A stretch of 64,000 nt of DNA from Oscillospiraceae bacterium. Its GTDB lineage: Bacteria; Bacillota; Clostridia; Oscillospirales; Ruminococcaceae. Position 1 is the first letter of the stretch. Every line of letters starts with the position of its first letter. The translations under genes were made by a program, and so were the position numbers. The notes below the pieces were generated by a model. That model worked only from the letters and a program-made list of their open reading frames with translations, did no database searches and was not told the origin of the DNA. Location of the stretch: positions 1 to 64,000 of the forward strand of contig JAQXHC010000049.1 in the NCBI GenBank assembly GCA_029007035.1, given 5' to 3'. Shown one piece after another: positions 19,063-29,231 of this stretch.

Positions 19063-19431
19063 ATGCTCGAAATACAGGAAAAGCTCACACCGGACGGCTA
19101 TGAGGAGCTTATAAAACGAGCAGCTGACCCGTCGCTTCATATTACCGAAGCACTGGATAAAAATGATGTTATCGGCTATATAGCGTATTCCTACAAACCG
19201 GATGTGACAGTGATTTACGATTATGACGACGGCGGAGACCTTATGCTCTGTGACGGTTTGATACGCTCGGTTTTGTTCAAGACCTGTCTTAAAGGAATCG
19301 AAAAGGTCGAGCTTAAATGTTCCGACGAGAAATGCGTGCCGCTTGAAAGGCTTCGTTTCGTACCTGAGGGAGTCAGGGTAATTGAAAATCCCGACAGTTT
19401 TATGAACGGCTGCAAAAACTGCAGCCACTAA
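19063..19431 (+). CDS. Hypothetical protein
   Basis: ORF with GGAGGGG upstream of ATG 19063; no family recognised with confidence. Confidence 0.6.
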   Translation: MLEIQEKLTPDGYEELIKRAADPSLHITEALDKNDVIGYIAYSYKPDVTVIYDYDDGGDLMLCDGLIRSVLFKTCLKGIEKVELKCSDEKCVPLERLRFVPEGVRVIENPDSFMNGCKNCSH

Positions 19432-19553
19432 CATAATAAATTTGATTAAAAGCAGTCAAAAGACTTGCAATGCTTTTCGGAATGTTGTATAATATACTTT
19501 AGGCAGAAGTTCATGCCGTAAAAGCACATATAATTATGAAAGGAGCGGTATGA

Positions 19554-20507
19554 TTGCCGATTCGTATTTCGTCGGAGCTTCCGGCATTCAAAACGCTTGG
19601 AGAAGAAAACATATTCGTTATGTCCAGCGAGCAGGCTGAACATCAGGATATTCGTCCGCTGAGGGTGATAATCCTCAATATAATGCCGAAAAAGATTGAA
19701 ACTGAGGCTCAGCTGATGCGTTTGCTCAGCAATACTCCGCTTCAGGTGGACATCGAACTGCTTCAGATGGCGTCCCATGAGTCAAGCAACAGAAACACTT
19801 CACAAAGCCATCTCGACGCATTTTACACTACCTTTGACCAGATCAGGGACAAGCGGTATGACGGCATGATTATTACAGGCGCACCCGTTGAACTGCTCGA
19901 CTATGAGCAGGTGGACTACTGGGACGAGATATGTAAAATCATGAGCTGGTCGAAAACCCACGTTTTTTCCACGCTTCATATCTGCTGGGCGGCTCAGGCG
20001 GGACTATATTACCATTTCGGAATTCCTAAATATCCCCTTGACCGGAAAATGTTCGGTATTTTTCCGCATAAGGCAGAGGTCGATAACTGTCTTTTGCTGA
20101 AAGGCTTCGATGATGTTTTTCTTATACCTCATTCGAGAAATACCGAGGTTCGCCGTGAGGACATAGAAAAGGTACGTCAGCTTAAAATTCTTACATCATC
20201 CGAATTTTCGGGAGTTCATATCGTCGCCAATACCAACGGGCGGCAGTATTTTATCACCGGTCATTCCGAATATGACCGCGAAACACTTGCACAGGAGTAT
20301 TTCAGAGACGTTGAGAAAGGCATTGATATACGGATCCCCTATAATTATTTTCCAAATGACGATCCCGCGGAAAAGCCGGTTTTCTCATGGGGCTGTACCG
20401 CTAACCTGATGTTTTCAAACTGGCTGAACTACTGCGTATATCAAAAAACCCCCTATGACCTTGAGGAGCTGGAGCTTCGCAACTGGCTGTGGGAAACGAC
20501 TTATTAA
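19554..20507 (+). CDS. metA: Homoserine O-acetyl/succinyltransferase
   Basis: MPIRISSELPAFKTLGEENIFVM, LNIMPKKIETEAQLMRLLSNTPLQVDIELL, STLHICWAAQAGLYYHFGI; TTG start. Confidence 0.95.
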   Translation: MPIRISSELPAFKTLGEENIFVMSSEQAEHQDIRPLRVIILNIMPKKIETEAQLMRLLSNTPLQVDIELLQMASHESSNRNTSQSHLDAFYTTFDQIRDKRYDGMIITGAPVELLDYEQVDYWDEICKIMSWSKTHVFSTLHICWAAQAGLYYHFGIPKYPLDRKMFGIFPHKAEVDNCLLLKGFDDVFLIPHSRNTEVRREDIEKVRQLKILTSSEFSGVHIVANTNGRQYFITGHSEYDRETLAQEYFRDVEKGIDIRIPYNYFPNDDPAEKPVFSWGCTANLMFSNWLNYCVYQKTPYDLEELELRNWLWETTY

Positions 20508-20519
20508 AGGAGAATTGAA

Positions 20520-21077
20520 ATGGACGAAAACAACAACTATAACTACGATTACAATTACAGCGACCCGAATCCCAAGAGCGGCCGCACAGGTTTTGCTATT
20601 ACTGCCCTTATCATGGGTATACTCAGCATTCTGCTTTGCTGCTGCGGAGCAGGAATCATCTTTGCTCCTCTCGGCATCATTTTCGCAATTATTTCTCTTG
20701 CTACCAGCAGAGGCGGTACGGGAATGGCTATTACAGGACTTGTGCTTTCATCTATTTCCGCGGTCTTTATCATAATCGTATGCGTAAGCTATCATCAGAT
20801 TATCGGCGATGTTATAAGGTTTTCCGGCGAGAGCGAAAAGGTTATAACTGAATATCAGGAAACAGGAGAACTTCCGGATTATCTTGATAAATACAACGGC
20901 GATGAATACAAGGACTTCTGGAAGTCGGCAGGTTATGATGACTTTAATGATTATTTCGACCAAATTCTCAAATCTGCAAATATTTCAACCTCCAAAAACA
21001 GCAGCAGCGAAAGCGGGGAGGAGTCCAAAAATAAAAATGATGATGTTGTAGATCTCGGTTTTTTACCGGCTGTCTGA
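20520..21077 (+). CDS. DUF4190-like membrane protein
   Basis: TGFAITALIMGILSILLCCCGAGIIFAPLGIIFAIISL two-helix motif. Confidence 0.7.
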   Translation: MDENNNYNYDYNYSDPNPKSGRTGFAITALIMGILSILLCCCGAGIIFAPLGIIFAIISLATSRGGTGMAITGLVLSSISAVFIIIVCVSYHQIIGDVIRFSGESEKVITEYQETGELPDYLDKYNGDEYKDFWKSAGYDDFNDYFDQILKSANISTSKNSSSESGEESKNKNDDVVDLGFLPAV

Positions 21078-21089
21078 AGAAAATCAACA

Positions 21090-21124
21090 TTAACGGCGGA
21101 ACTGTCATGTTCCGCCGTTTTTAC
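21090..21124 (+). terminator. Intrinsic terminator
   Basis: AACGGCGGAAC-TGTCAT-GTTCCGCCGTTTTT. Confidence 0.8.
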
Positions 21125-21135
21125 TTGGAATAATA

Positions 21136-22005
21136 CTATTCGGCAAGAGCTTTGCGCATGAATTCTTCGGTGGTGAGAAGCCCGCTGCGGTTATAGCGGT
21201 CGATTCCGTAAAGACATTCGGGATTTCGTGTGATGTAATTCGGACGCTCATAGCAGGTAAGCGTCATGAAAAAACCGCTTTCTTTCAGCACGGGCAGAGC
21301 CTCGGGAGAGATATATCCAAACGGATAGGCGAAAACAGTCGGAATTATGCCGTCGTGATCGTGGATCTCTGCCTGAAGGAGGTTGATATCTCTGTTCAGA
21401 ATATCGCAGTATTCCTCAGTGCTTTCGCCGTTCATTTTTGAGCAGCCCTTTCTGCCCCCGGACGAGGAGTGCATATTGTAAGTATGGTTGCCGATTTCAA
21501 CGCGTCCCGACTTTATAAGACTGTCGATATCCTCCCATGTAAGGTAGGAATATCGGTCAACATGAGGGTCTGCGGCGGCATTATAATCAATATAGCTTCC
21601 AACCACTGACACAATTGCGTGCATATCGTATTTTTCCAGCAGGGGAAGCAGAATTGACAGATTGTTATAAAATCCGTCATCGAAAGTCAGCAGTACGGGC
21701 TTTTCGGGCAGCTCTCCTTTATTTTGGGTAAAGTTAATCAGCTGTTCGGCTGTTACGGCGGTATAGCCGTTGGTTTTAAGATAATTCAGATCGCTTTCGA
21801 GCTGCTTTGGAGTTACAAGATATTTCTGCGGTGAACTTTCACATACGCTGTGATACATTATTGCGGGCATGAAAATACGTTCCTCATCTTCGGCAGAAAA
21901 AACAATAGCCTTGCCTATACAGAAAAAAATAAGGCATATTCCGAGAATTACCGCGTCGAGCAGCAGCAGACGAAAAAACCTTTTTACATTACAGCATTCA
22001 TACAT
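21136..22005 (-). CDS. Polysaccharide deacetylase family protein
   Basis: PVLLTFDDGFYNN, EIGNHTYNMHSSSG, FAYPFGYIS. Confidence 0.92.
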   Translation of the reverse strand: MYECCNVKRFFRLLLLDAVILGICLIFFCIGKAIVFSAEDEERIFMPAIMYHSVCESSPQKYLVTPKQLESDLNYLKTNGYTAVTAEQLINFTQNKGELPEKPVLLTFDDGFYNNLSILLPLLEKYDMHAIVSVVGSYIDYNAAADPHVDRYSYLTWEDIDSLIKSGRVEIGNHTYNMHSSSGGRKGCSKMNGESTEEYCDILNRDINLLQAEIHDHDGIIPTVFAYPFGYISPEALPVLKESGFFMTLTCYERPNYITRNPECLYGIDRYNRSGLLTTEEFMRKALAE

Positions 22006-22260
22006 AGATTATCAGCTCCTGTAGATTTGGTTTTTTTATAGGATATGAAGCAGAAATTTGTATAATGCCTGTCTTATTGAATGAATTTTCGGGTTAAGCT
22101 TTAAATAATGCTTCTGTCTCAGGCTTCAGATGGAATAAAGCCGCCGGAACCTGAATATAATAAATGTAAGGTTATTGCTGCGCCAATTGATCAGGCCGTA
22201 AATTTCAGGAATCAGCTGGCGGAACGATTCATTCAGACAGCGGCGAGGTGAGCTTTATAT

Positions 22261-23415
22261 ATGACACGATACAGAAAAAGAAAGCTGTTAGGCGGGATAA
22301 AGATATGCGGACTTATAATGCTGCCTGTGGCGGCTTCATGCGTAATTCCGGGTATTTCGTCTGCTCTGAGCAGAGCAGAGGAGATTTCGATCCGCCGTAA
22401 TACAGCCGCAAACGCTCCTGCCGCCGCAGAAAGCGGGCAGACGAGCTATAATTACAGAAACGAGCAGGGAGATATCCTCAGCGACGAGGAGATTCTGTCA
22501 AGCGGCTACGGATTTGCGGAGGAGACAGAGGATGCGGCTGACACGGAAAATCCGTTTTATGCTGTCTCAGATAATCCGGGAGCAAAGCCGTATCCGACCG
22601 AGGACGAGTGGGTTCCCGGAGGAAGCATAGTACGCACCACCTACGGTACATTCAGCGGAGCGACTTATTTTGACCTTGAAAAATGCGGACAGGTAAATAA
22701 TCAGTCGTCCCTCAGCAACGATGAGGTTTTTGCGGAGAGCAAATACCTGCCTGATTTTACCCTTACCGATACCGATGAACCTCAGGTTCTGATATATCAT
22801 ACTCACACTACCGAGAGCTTTGAGCCGTATGTACGCGATTTTTGCGACGCAAGCTTCAACTACAGGACCACCGATCCAACGAAAAATATGGTCATGGTAG
22901 GCGACGAGATATGTAAGGAGCTTGAAAAAGCGGGCATCGGAGTTATTCATGCTGCGGAAATTCACGACTATCCGTCGTATAACGGCTCTTATGCCCGGAG
23001 CAGAGCGACAATAGAGCCTATTTTAAAGCAGTATCCCTCAATCAAAGTTGCTCTTGACATTCATCGGGACGCGATCTCCTCCGGAGGAAACGCCTATCAG
23101 CCGTATGTGGAGATAGACGGACGTGAGGCAGCTCAGGTTATGATTATTTCCGGCTGCGACGATGGAACACTTGGAATGCCCAATTATCTTAAAAATTTCC
23201 GATTTGCTTCTTGTCTCCAGCAGCAGCTGGAGGGTGACTATCCGGGATTTACCCGTCCGATTCTGTTTGATTACCGCAAATACAATCAGGATCTGACGAC
23301 AGGCAGTCTGCTTATCGAGGTCGGCTCTCACGGCAATACACTGGAGCAGGTTCAATATTCGGGTCAGCTGATAGGAAAATCGCTGGCAGAACTGCTGACC
23401 TCAATAAAGAAATAA
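22261..23415 (+). CDS. spoIIP: Stage II sporulation protein P
   Basis: QVLIYHTHTTESFEPY, IKVALDIHRDAI, TGSLLIEVGSHGNTLEQ. Confidence 0.92.
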   Translation: MTRYRKRKLLGGIKICGLIMLPVAASCVIPGISSALSRAEEISIRRNTAANAPAAAESGQTSYNYRNEQGDILSDEEILSSGYGFAEETEDAADTENPFYAVSDNPGAKPYPTEDEWVPGGSIVRTTYGTFSGATYFDLEKCGQVNNQSSLSNDEVFAESKYLPDFTLTDTDEPQVLIYHTHTTESFEPYVRDFCDASFNYRTTDPTKNMVMVGDEICKELEKAGIGVIHAAEIHDYPSYNGSYARSRATIEPILKQYPSIKVALDIHRDAISSGGNAYQPYVEIDGREAAQVMIISGCDDGTLGMPNYLKNFRFASCLQQQLEGDYPGFTRPILFDYRKYNQDLTTGSLLIEVGSHGNTLEQVQYSGQLIGKSLAELLTSIKK

Positions 23416-23430
23416 CGGAGAACGTCAAAT

Positions 23431-23733
23431 ATGCATAAAAAAAAGAAAAGACCTGCAGTCATACTGATATTTTCATATCTGCTTATGACTACAGGAATGT
23501 TCATGTTTTTGCTGGTTTATTCAAATTCATACAACAAGCTCAGCTCCGAGCATATTTCACCGGCGTCAGTGACTGTAACGGGCAGCAGCATAAATCTGAG
23601 TGTTGCGGGAATTGATATAGAATCGGACATATCCGCATTTATGCCTGACAGCAGGCTTTATTATATTATGTATCTTGTCACTCCGGATGAATTACGCTGG
23701 ACGATAAACATAGCTTCGGCTCTTATATATTGA
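23431..23733 (+). CDS. Small membrane protein, hypothetical
   Basis: 100-aa ORF with N-terminal TM, 15 nt after spoIIP. Confidence 0.55.
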   Translation: MHKKKKRPAVILIFSYLLMTTGMFMFLLVYSNSYNKLSSEHISPASVTVTGSSINLSVAGIDIESDISAFMPDSRLYYIMYLVTPDELRWTINIASALIY

Positions 23734-23787
23734 CAACAGCCGCAGGACGGTCCGGACAGCAGGATCTATCGGCGGAGTAATAAAACA

Positions 23788-24351
23788 TCAGTGCTTGATA
23801 AACTCTACAGACATTGATTTCATCTGATAATAAAAATCGTTCAGTTCGCCCTGATAAATCAGCTCTGCATACGGGAAGCCTCTGAAATCATCCGGCTTAT
23901 AGAGACAAAACGGCTTTTCAAGTGGAATCCCTATTTTCTCCAGCGTATATGCAACAAACTGCGAGCAAAGGAAATTTTTTCTGCGTTTCCACTCAATATT
24001 AAGATAAACTGCAATCAGACCGAGAATATTATATGAAAAAATATTTCGGTTTTTGCAGAAATATTCAATTGTATCCTCATATATTTCACGCTGTTTGCGG
24101 GTTACGGGAATCCGGTAGATCTCGCACGGAATGAAGTCGTACTTTCCGAGAGTACCCTTGCCGACAATTTCCTGATTAAACGTAGCAGGAAGAGGAACCG
24201 GCGAATATGTGCGGCAGAAGCTGTACATTGCCGAGAGACTCAGGTCACCTGCAAGAGATACATGGTTGTATGGCTTCTTTGTCATCAGTTTGAAAAACTT
24301 TGCAACAGTTGTTCCGGTTTGTGCGATAACTAAGTAGATATAATCGTTCAA
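23788..24351 (-). CDS. Putative permuted NlpC/P60-like (YiiX/YaeF-type) protein
   Basis: PYNHVSLAGD (candidate His) precedes NFLCSQFVAYTLEKIGI (candidate Cys). Confidence 0.55.
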   Translation of the reverse strand: MNDYIYLVIAQTGTTVAKFFKLMTKKPYNHVSLAGDLSLSAMYSFCRTYSPVPLPATFNQEIVGKGTLGKYDFIPCEIYRIPVTRKQREIYEDTIEYFCKNRNIFSYNILGLIAVYLNIEWKRRKNFLCSQFVAYTLEKIGIPLEKPFCLYKPDDFRGFPYAELIYQGELNDFYYQMKSMSVEFIKH

Positions 24352-24476
24352 CGAGACAATCGCCTCCGTTCAGAAAATTTATTATATTTATTATATCATA
24401 AACACTTGCATTTTTCAAGAGTTTTTGATATAATATTATTGAAAGATATTTTCGGGAATATTTTTCGGTATTATAT

Positions 24477-24550
24477 GCGCCTGTAGCTCAGTGGATAGAG
24501 CAGTAGCCTCCGACGCTATGTGCGCAGGTTCGACTCCTGTCAGGCGTACC
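24477..24550 (+). tRNA. tRNA-Arg (anticodon CCG)
   Basis: Cloverleaf: GCGCCTG acceptor, D-arm GCTC..GAGC, anticodon stem GTAGC-CTCCGAC-GCTAT, T-arm CAGGTTCGACTCCTG. Confidence 0.92.
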
Positions 24551-24618
24551 AGTTTAATTAAATGTTAAACATTAAACATGATTAAGGGAATAAAATGCGG
24601 ATGTACGGAGGGATCAGC

Positions 24619-25074
24619 ATGAAAAAAAGAAAAGCAGACAAGGAACTGGAAAAGCTTTATAATGACCTTGAGGAAGCACGCGGATTTACACGTCATGAGG
24701 CTCATGATTTACGTGACTTTTTTCTCGGAATACTCATGTTCGGCGGGGGACTGTTCATGATTCTGCAGAATGCACAGGTTACAAGTTCACTGGGATATGG
24801 AGGATATTTCTATAATATAGGTTCATTCGGCATCCCTAACGGACTTATAATGCTGCCGGTCATTATCGGAATCGTAATGCTTTTCATGCTCGATAAGAAG
24901 CTGCCGGGATGGATTGTCACGATTCTCGGAGTAATATTTATTCTATTTACTATACTTATGCACACTCGTCTCGTATGGAGAACAACCAGCGCGTATGTAT
25001 TTATTATCATGTTCGGACTCGTTGCAGCAGGCGGAGGTCTGATGCTGAGAGTTCTTTTCAGGTCAAAAAATTAA
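24619..25074 (+). CDS. Hypothetical membrane protein
   Basis: Four hydrophobic segments; ATG 24619 behind GGAGGG. Confidence 0.65.
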   Translation: MKKRKADKELEKLYNDLEEARGFTRHEAHDLRDFFLGILMFGGGLFMILQNAQVTSSLGYGGYFYNIGSFGIPNGLIMLPVIIGIVMLFMLDKKLPGWIVTILGVIFILFTILMHTRLVWRTTSAYVFIIMFGLVAAGGGLMLRVLFRSKN

Positions 25075-25086
25075 TTATATACATAT

Positions 25087-25119
25087 AAAAGTCCGTTGAT
25101 TTTTCAGCGGACTTTTTTT
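25087..25119 (+). terminator. Intrinsic terminator
   Basis: AAGTCCGTTGA-TTTT-TCAGCGGACTT then TTTTT. Confidence 0.8.
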
Positions 25120-25130
25120 GCAAAGTTTAT

Positions 25131-25158
25131 GTCAACCTAATCACAAAAAGAGGTTGAC
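25131..25158 (+). promoter_or_regulatory. BirA operator
   Basis: GTCAACC-N14-GGTTGAC; overlaps the -35 (TTGACG 25154-25159) with 17-bp spacer to TATAAT 25177-25182, upstream of bioY-bioB. Confidence 0.85.
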
Positions 25159-25206
25159 GAAGATAAAAAGACGTGATATAATAGACTCAGAAAGCAGGTG
25201 TTAATA

Positions 25207-25770
25207 ATGAAAACAAGAAAAATCGTATTTATGGCGTTGTTTACAGCGCTGATAGCAGTAGGAGCATTTCTGAAAGTGCCGACTCCGATTTGTCCTCTGA
25301 CATTTCAGCTTATGTTCTGCACTCTCGCAGGTGTACTTCTCGGCGGAGAGATGGGTGCAGTGTGCGTATGCTGTTACATATTCCTCGGCTTGATCGGACT
25401 GCCGATATTTACGGCAGGAGGCGGTATCAGCTACGTATTTCAGCCAACATTCGGGTATCTGATAGGTTTTGTTTTCGGAGCCTATGCGGCAGGCAAAATC
25501 GCAAATGCAGTTCCCGAGCCGTCATTCAAGCGCCTTTTGACGGCGAATTTTACAAGTCTTGCAATTGCCTATTTGTTCGGAGTTATCTATTATTGGGCAA
25601 TTTGCAGACTCTATCTGCAAAACGGACTCAGCTTCGGAAAGATCATTCTTTACTGTCTGCTGATGCCTGTTGTCGGTGATATTTTTGAATGTATTTTTGC
25701 CGCGGCAGTTTGCAAAAGACTGTTTCCGGCATTGAAAGGAATTATCAATGGGGTTCGTGCATCAAACTAA
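25207..25770 (+). CDS. bioY: Biotin transporter BioY
   Basis: FLKVPTPICPLTFQLMFCTLAGVLLGGEMGA; operon with bioB. Confidence 0.95.
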   Translation: MKTRKIVFMALFTALIAVGAFLKVPTPICPLTFQLMFCTLAGVLLGGEMGAVCVCCYIFLGLIGLPIFTAGGGISYVFQPTFGYLIGFVFGAYAAGKIANAVPEPSFKRLLTANFTSLAIAYLFGVIYYWAICRLYLQNGLSFGKIILYCLLMPVVGDIFECIFAAAVCKRLFPALKGIINGVRASN

Positions 25771-26704
25771 GGAACGCATTCTCGCAGGCAGCAGTATAAA
25801 CCGGAATGAGGCTCTGAGACTAAGTTCTGAGCCGCTTGACGAGCTTTGCTCTGCCGCAGATGAAATAAGAAAAAGCTTTTGCGGAAACAGCTTCGACATT
25901 TGCACAATTATTAACGGAAAGTGCGGACGCTGTCCCGAGGACTGCAAATTCTGTGCGCAGTCGTCGCGGTATAAAACAGAAATCAGCGAATATCCGCTTC
26001 TTGACGCAGATACTATTGCGGAGCAGGCTAAGAAGAATGCGGACAGCGGTGTGATGCGGTTTTCGATTGTAACGTCGGGGAAAAGACTCAGCCCGCCGGA
26101 AGTGGACTCAGTCTGTAAGAGCATCGCCGCAATCAAGACCCGTACCGATATCGGAGTTTGTGTGTCGCTCGGACTCCTTGACGAGGAGGATTTCCGCAAG
26201 CTGAAATCAGCAGGTGCGGAGAGGGTTCACTGCAACCTTGAATCATCGGAAAGCTATTTTAAATCGGTATGTACGACGCATACCTATGCTCAGAAAATAG
26301 AAACGCTCAAAGCCGCACAGCGCGCCGGACTTAGCGTTTGCAGCGGCGGAATCATGGGACTTGGCGAGAGCATGGAGGACAGGATCGATATGGCAATTAC
26401 TCTCCGCGGACTCGGAATTAAGTCAGTTCCCGTAAATTTTTTAAGTCCCATTCACGGTACGCCCTACGAGAGAAATCAGCCTTTGTCCGATGAGGAAAAG
26501 CTGCGTATTATCGCTGTTTACCGGTTTATTCTGCCTGACGCTTATATTCGTCTTGCAGGAGGAAGGGGACAGATTCCGGATAAGGGGGAGCGCTGCTTCA
26601 GATCGGGAGCTAATGCAGCCATTTCAGGCGATATGCTCACAACATCGGGAATTACTACAGTAACAGATATGGAGCTTATCCGCAGACTCGGTTTTATAGT
26701 CTGA
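25748..26704 (+). CDS. bioB: Biotin synthase
   Basis: Radical SAM CPEDCKFCAQS; SGGIMGLGESMEDRI; RLAGGRGQ. Confidence 0.96.
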   Translation: MGFVHQTKERILAGSSINRNEALRLSSEPLDELCSAADEIRKSFCGNSFDICTIINGKCGRCPEDCKFCAQSSRYKTEISEYPLLDADTIAEQAKKNADSGVMRFSIVTSGKRLSPPEVDSVCKSIAAIKTRTDIGVCVSLGLLDEEDFRKLKSAGAERVHCNLESSESYFKSVCTTHTYAQKIETLKAAQRAGLSVCSGGIMGLGESMEDRIDMAITLRGLGIKSVPVNFLSPIHGTPYERNQPLSDEEKLRIIAVYRFILPDAYIRLAGGRGQIPDKGERCFRSGANAAISGDMLTTSGITTVTDMELIRRLGFIV

Positions 26705-26764
26705 TGTATGACGTTTGGATATTGGATTTTATGTTATATTGAAATCTGATTTATTAAATATAAT

Positions 26765-26799
26765 AATTTCGCCGCACATAACCGTGCGGCGAAATTATT
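26765..26799. terminator. Bidirectional intrinsic terminator between bioB and queF
   Basis: AATTTCGCCGCAC-ATAACC-GTGCGGCGAAATT. Confidence 0.8.
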
Positions 26800-26800
26800 A

Positions 26801-27292
26801 TTATCTGTTGTCAATTTTTTCGGGATATAAATCGTGATTGGTAAGACGCTCGAAAGCAACCTTTTCCCAAATCGTTCCCTCTCTGCCGTAGTTGCAGTAG
26901 GGATCGATCGAGATGCCACCTCTTGGCGTGAATTTACCCCATACCTCGATGTATTTCGGGTCCATGAGTTTAATCAGATCTTTCATGATTATGTTCACGC
27001 AGTCCTCGTGGAAATCGCCGTGATTACGGAAGCTGAAAAGGTAAAGCTTCAGCGACTTGCTCTCCACCATTTTCACATCGGGAACATAGGAAATGTAAAT
27101 TGTCGCGAAGTCGGGCTGTCCGGTAATCGGGCAAAGACTCGTGAATTCCGGGCAGTTGAATTTAACGAAATAATCGTTCTCCTGATGCTTATTTACGAAA
27201 GTCTCGAGTACCTCGGGGGTGTATCCGTAGGAATATTTCGTATTCTGTGAGCCAAGCCTGGTTATATCCTTGGTTTCATCCGGTGTTCTCAT
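26801..27292 (-). CDS. queF: NADPH-dependent 7-cyano-7-deazaguanine reductase QueF
   Basis: [47 protein letters not shown]. Confidence 0.96.
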   Translation of the reverse strand: MRTPDETKDITRLGSQNTKYSYGYTPEVLETFVNKHQENDYFVKFNCPEFTSLCPITGQPDFATIYISYVPDVKMVESKSLKLYLFSFRNHGDFHEDCVNIIMKDLIKLMDPKYIEVWGKFTPRGGISIDPYCNYGREGTIWEKVAFERLTNHDLYPEKIDNR

Positions 27293-27301
27293 TGAAGCCT
27301 C

Positions 27302-27988
27302 CTATTTTTCGTATTCTACGGGGTCGGTGACTCCGTTTGATTCAAATGCATTTCTTCTGTCGATGCACGTTCCGCAGACTCCGCATTGCTTTTCGCCGCC
27401 TTCATAGCAGCTCCATGTCAGGTGATAGGGCGCGTTTAATTCGAGTCCTTTTTTTACAACGTCCTTTTTCGGCACATACACGAAGGGCGCTTCGACTTTA
27501 AGCATATTTCCGCTTCCGATATAAACCGCGTCGCTGATAGCCTTGTTGAACTCGGGCGAACAGTCGGGGTAGGCATTGCCTGCGCTGTCGTCGCCGTGTG
27601 CTCCGTAGTAAATAACATCGCAGCCCTTTGAAATCGCGATAGCTGCCGCCGACGAGATAAACAGTCCGTTTCTGAAAGGAACATAGGTTGAAACAGGGGA
27701 GCCGTTTGTCTTTTCAATCTGACTGCTGTAGGACTCATGAGGGATTTCCTTTTCCGAACTGCTCAGCAGCGAGCAGTCAGAGAATCTGAACATTTCGCTC
27801 AGATCGAGCAGGATATATTCCACTCCGTAATAGTCGGCGACAGCCCTTGCAGAGCGGATTTCCTTTGAGTGCTTCTGACCGTAGGTGATTGACAGGGCGG
27901 TAACATTTTCTTTACCGAAATTATTTACAGCGAGGGCGAGACAGGTAGTGCTGTCCACTCCGCCGCTTGACAGTACAAGTGCTTTCAT
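27302..27988 (-). CDS. queC: 7-cyano-7-deazaguanine synthase QueC
   Basis: ALVLSSGGVDSTTCLALA; YYGAHGDDSAGNAYPDC; CGVCGTCIDR. Confidence 0.97.
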   Translation of the reverse strand: MKALVLSSGGVDSTTCLALAVNNFGKENVTALSITYGQKHSKEIRSARAVADYYGVEYILLDLSEMFRFSDCSLLSSSEKEIPHESYSSQIEKTNGSPVSTYVPFRNGLFISSAAAIAISKGCDVIYYGAHGDDSAGNAYPDCSPEFNKAISDAVYIGSGNMLKVEAPFVYVPKKDVVKKGLELNAPYHLTWSCYEGGEKQCGVCGTCIDRRNAFESNGVTDPVEYEK

Positions 27989-27997
27989 AATAACTCC

Positions 27998-28567
27998 TTA
28001 TCTCATAAACAGGCGGTTCTGCAGGGCCGCGTCGGTTTCAAATCTTCCTCGGAGCGTGGTTGTGTATGTTTTTGAGGTTGTATTTTTGATGCCGCGCGCG
28101 GTCATGCAGCTGTGGTGAGCTTCGATCAGAACGGCAACGTCCTCCGATCCCGTAGCTTTCTGCATGATTTCGGCAATGTCGCTTCCGATGCGCTCCTGAA
28201 GCTGAAGTCTTTTCGCCGCCATGTCAGCGATTCGTGCAATTTTGCTCAGTCCGAGAACTTTATTTTTCGGAATATATGCGACGGTGATCTTCATATCGTA
28301 CATCAGCGCAAGGTGATGTTCACAGTGGCTGAATACGTTGATATCCCGAACGGTAACCATGTCGTTGTTCTCCGAGGTGACCTCGAACGACTTGTCAAAC
28401 ATCTCAGCGATTTCGTCGTTGGTATAGTTCATGCCCTCGAAGATCTCCTCATACATATTCGCGACACGCTGAGGGGTTTCTATCAGTCCCTCGCGTCCGG
28501 GGTCGTCGCCGAGAGCCCTGATAATTCCCTCTATATGGAACTTTATTGCTTCTTTGTCTATAGCCAT
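27998..28567 (-). CDS. folE: GTP cyclohydrolase I
   Basis: [54 protein letters not shown]. Confidence 0.97.
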   Translation of the reverse strand: MAIDKEAIKFHIEGIIRALGDDPGREGLIETPQRVANMYEEIFEGMNYTNDEIAEMFDKSFEVTSENNDMVTVRDINVFSHCEHHLALMYDMKITVAYIPKNKVLGLSKIARIADMAAKRLQLQERIGSDIAEIMQKATGSEDVAVLIEAHHSCMTARGIKNTTSKTYTTTLRGRFETDAALQNRLFMR

Positions 28568-28569
28568 TT

Positions 28570-29226
28570 TCAAACTCCTTTTTTATCGGGCTCCCAGATG
28601 AATTTGTGCATCTGAAGCTGAAAATTAACACCGTTCAGCTCATTTTCTTTCATGAATTCAACTGCGGTTTTAGGTTCAAGCTGGCCGAAAACGCAGCTCA
28701 GATAGACCTTACACCGCTTAATCAGACCGTATTGTCTGATTATCTCATAGGAACGGTTCAGGTCCTCAACACTTCCGCAGACGAATTTCACAACGTCTTC
28801 TGATTCAAGAATACCGTAGTTGGACATAAGCATCTTGTCCTCCATTCCGCTGGACGGAGTCTTATAGTCAATGGTGAAATGGGGACGGAATTTCCCGTCA
28901 ACAGGCGCAAGAGGGACGCTGCCGTTTGTCTCGACTTCGACCCGGAGCTCCGATTTTATGAGCATTTCGATAAGCCCGGTTATTCCCTCGCGTAGAAGCG
29001 GTTCGCCGCCTGTGAGCGTTACATTCCGGATATGTGTACCCAGGACGTAATCGAGAATTTCCTCCGCAGAGAGAAGCTCTCCCTTGTAATCAAAGCTGTT
29101 TGCCCATTTGGTATCGCAGTAACTGCAGCGCAGATTGCATCCTGCGAATCTGATAAACACGGCGAGCTGACCTGCATATTGTCCCTCTCCGTTTATGCTG
29201 ACAAATTTTTCTGCAACATTGAACAT
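28570..29226 (-). CDS. queE: 7-carboxy-7-deazaguanine synthase QueE
   Basis: [45 protein letters not shown]. Confidence 0.95.
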   Translation of the reverse strand: MFNVAEKFVSINGEGQYAGQLAVFIRFAGCNLRCSYCDTKWANSFDYKGELLSAEEILDYVLGTHIRNVTLTGGEPLLREGITGLIEMLIKSELRVEVETNGSVPLAPVDGKFRPHFTIDYKTPSSGMEDKMLMSNYGILESEDVVKFVCGSVEDLNRSYEIIRQYGLIKRCKVYLSCVFGQLEPKTAVEFMKENELNGVNFQLQMHKFIWEPDKKGV

Positions 29227-29231
29227 TTTCA

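Noticed and set aside
22010-22260. Non-coding 250-bp stretch upstream of spoIIP as a structured RNA
   Set aside because: No convincing stem pattern or known riboswitch motif could be read by eye.
24477-24550. tRNA-Arg as an attachment site for an integrated element
   Set aside because: No integrase, no downstream duplicate of the tRNA 3' end seen nearby; flanking genes look core.
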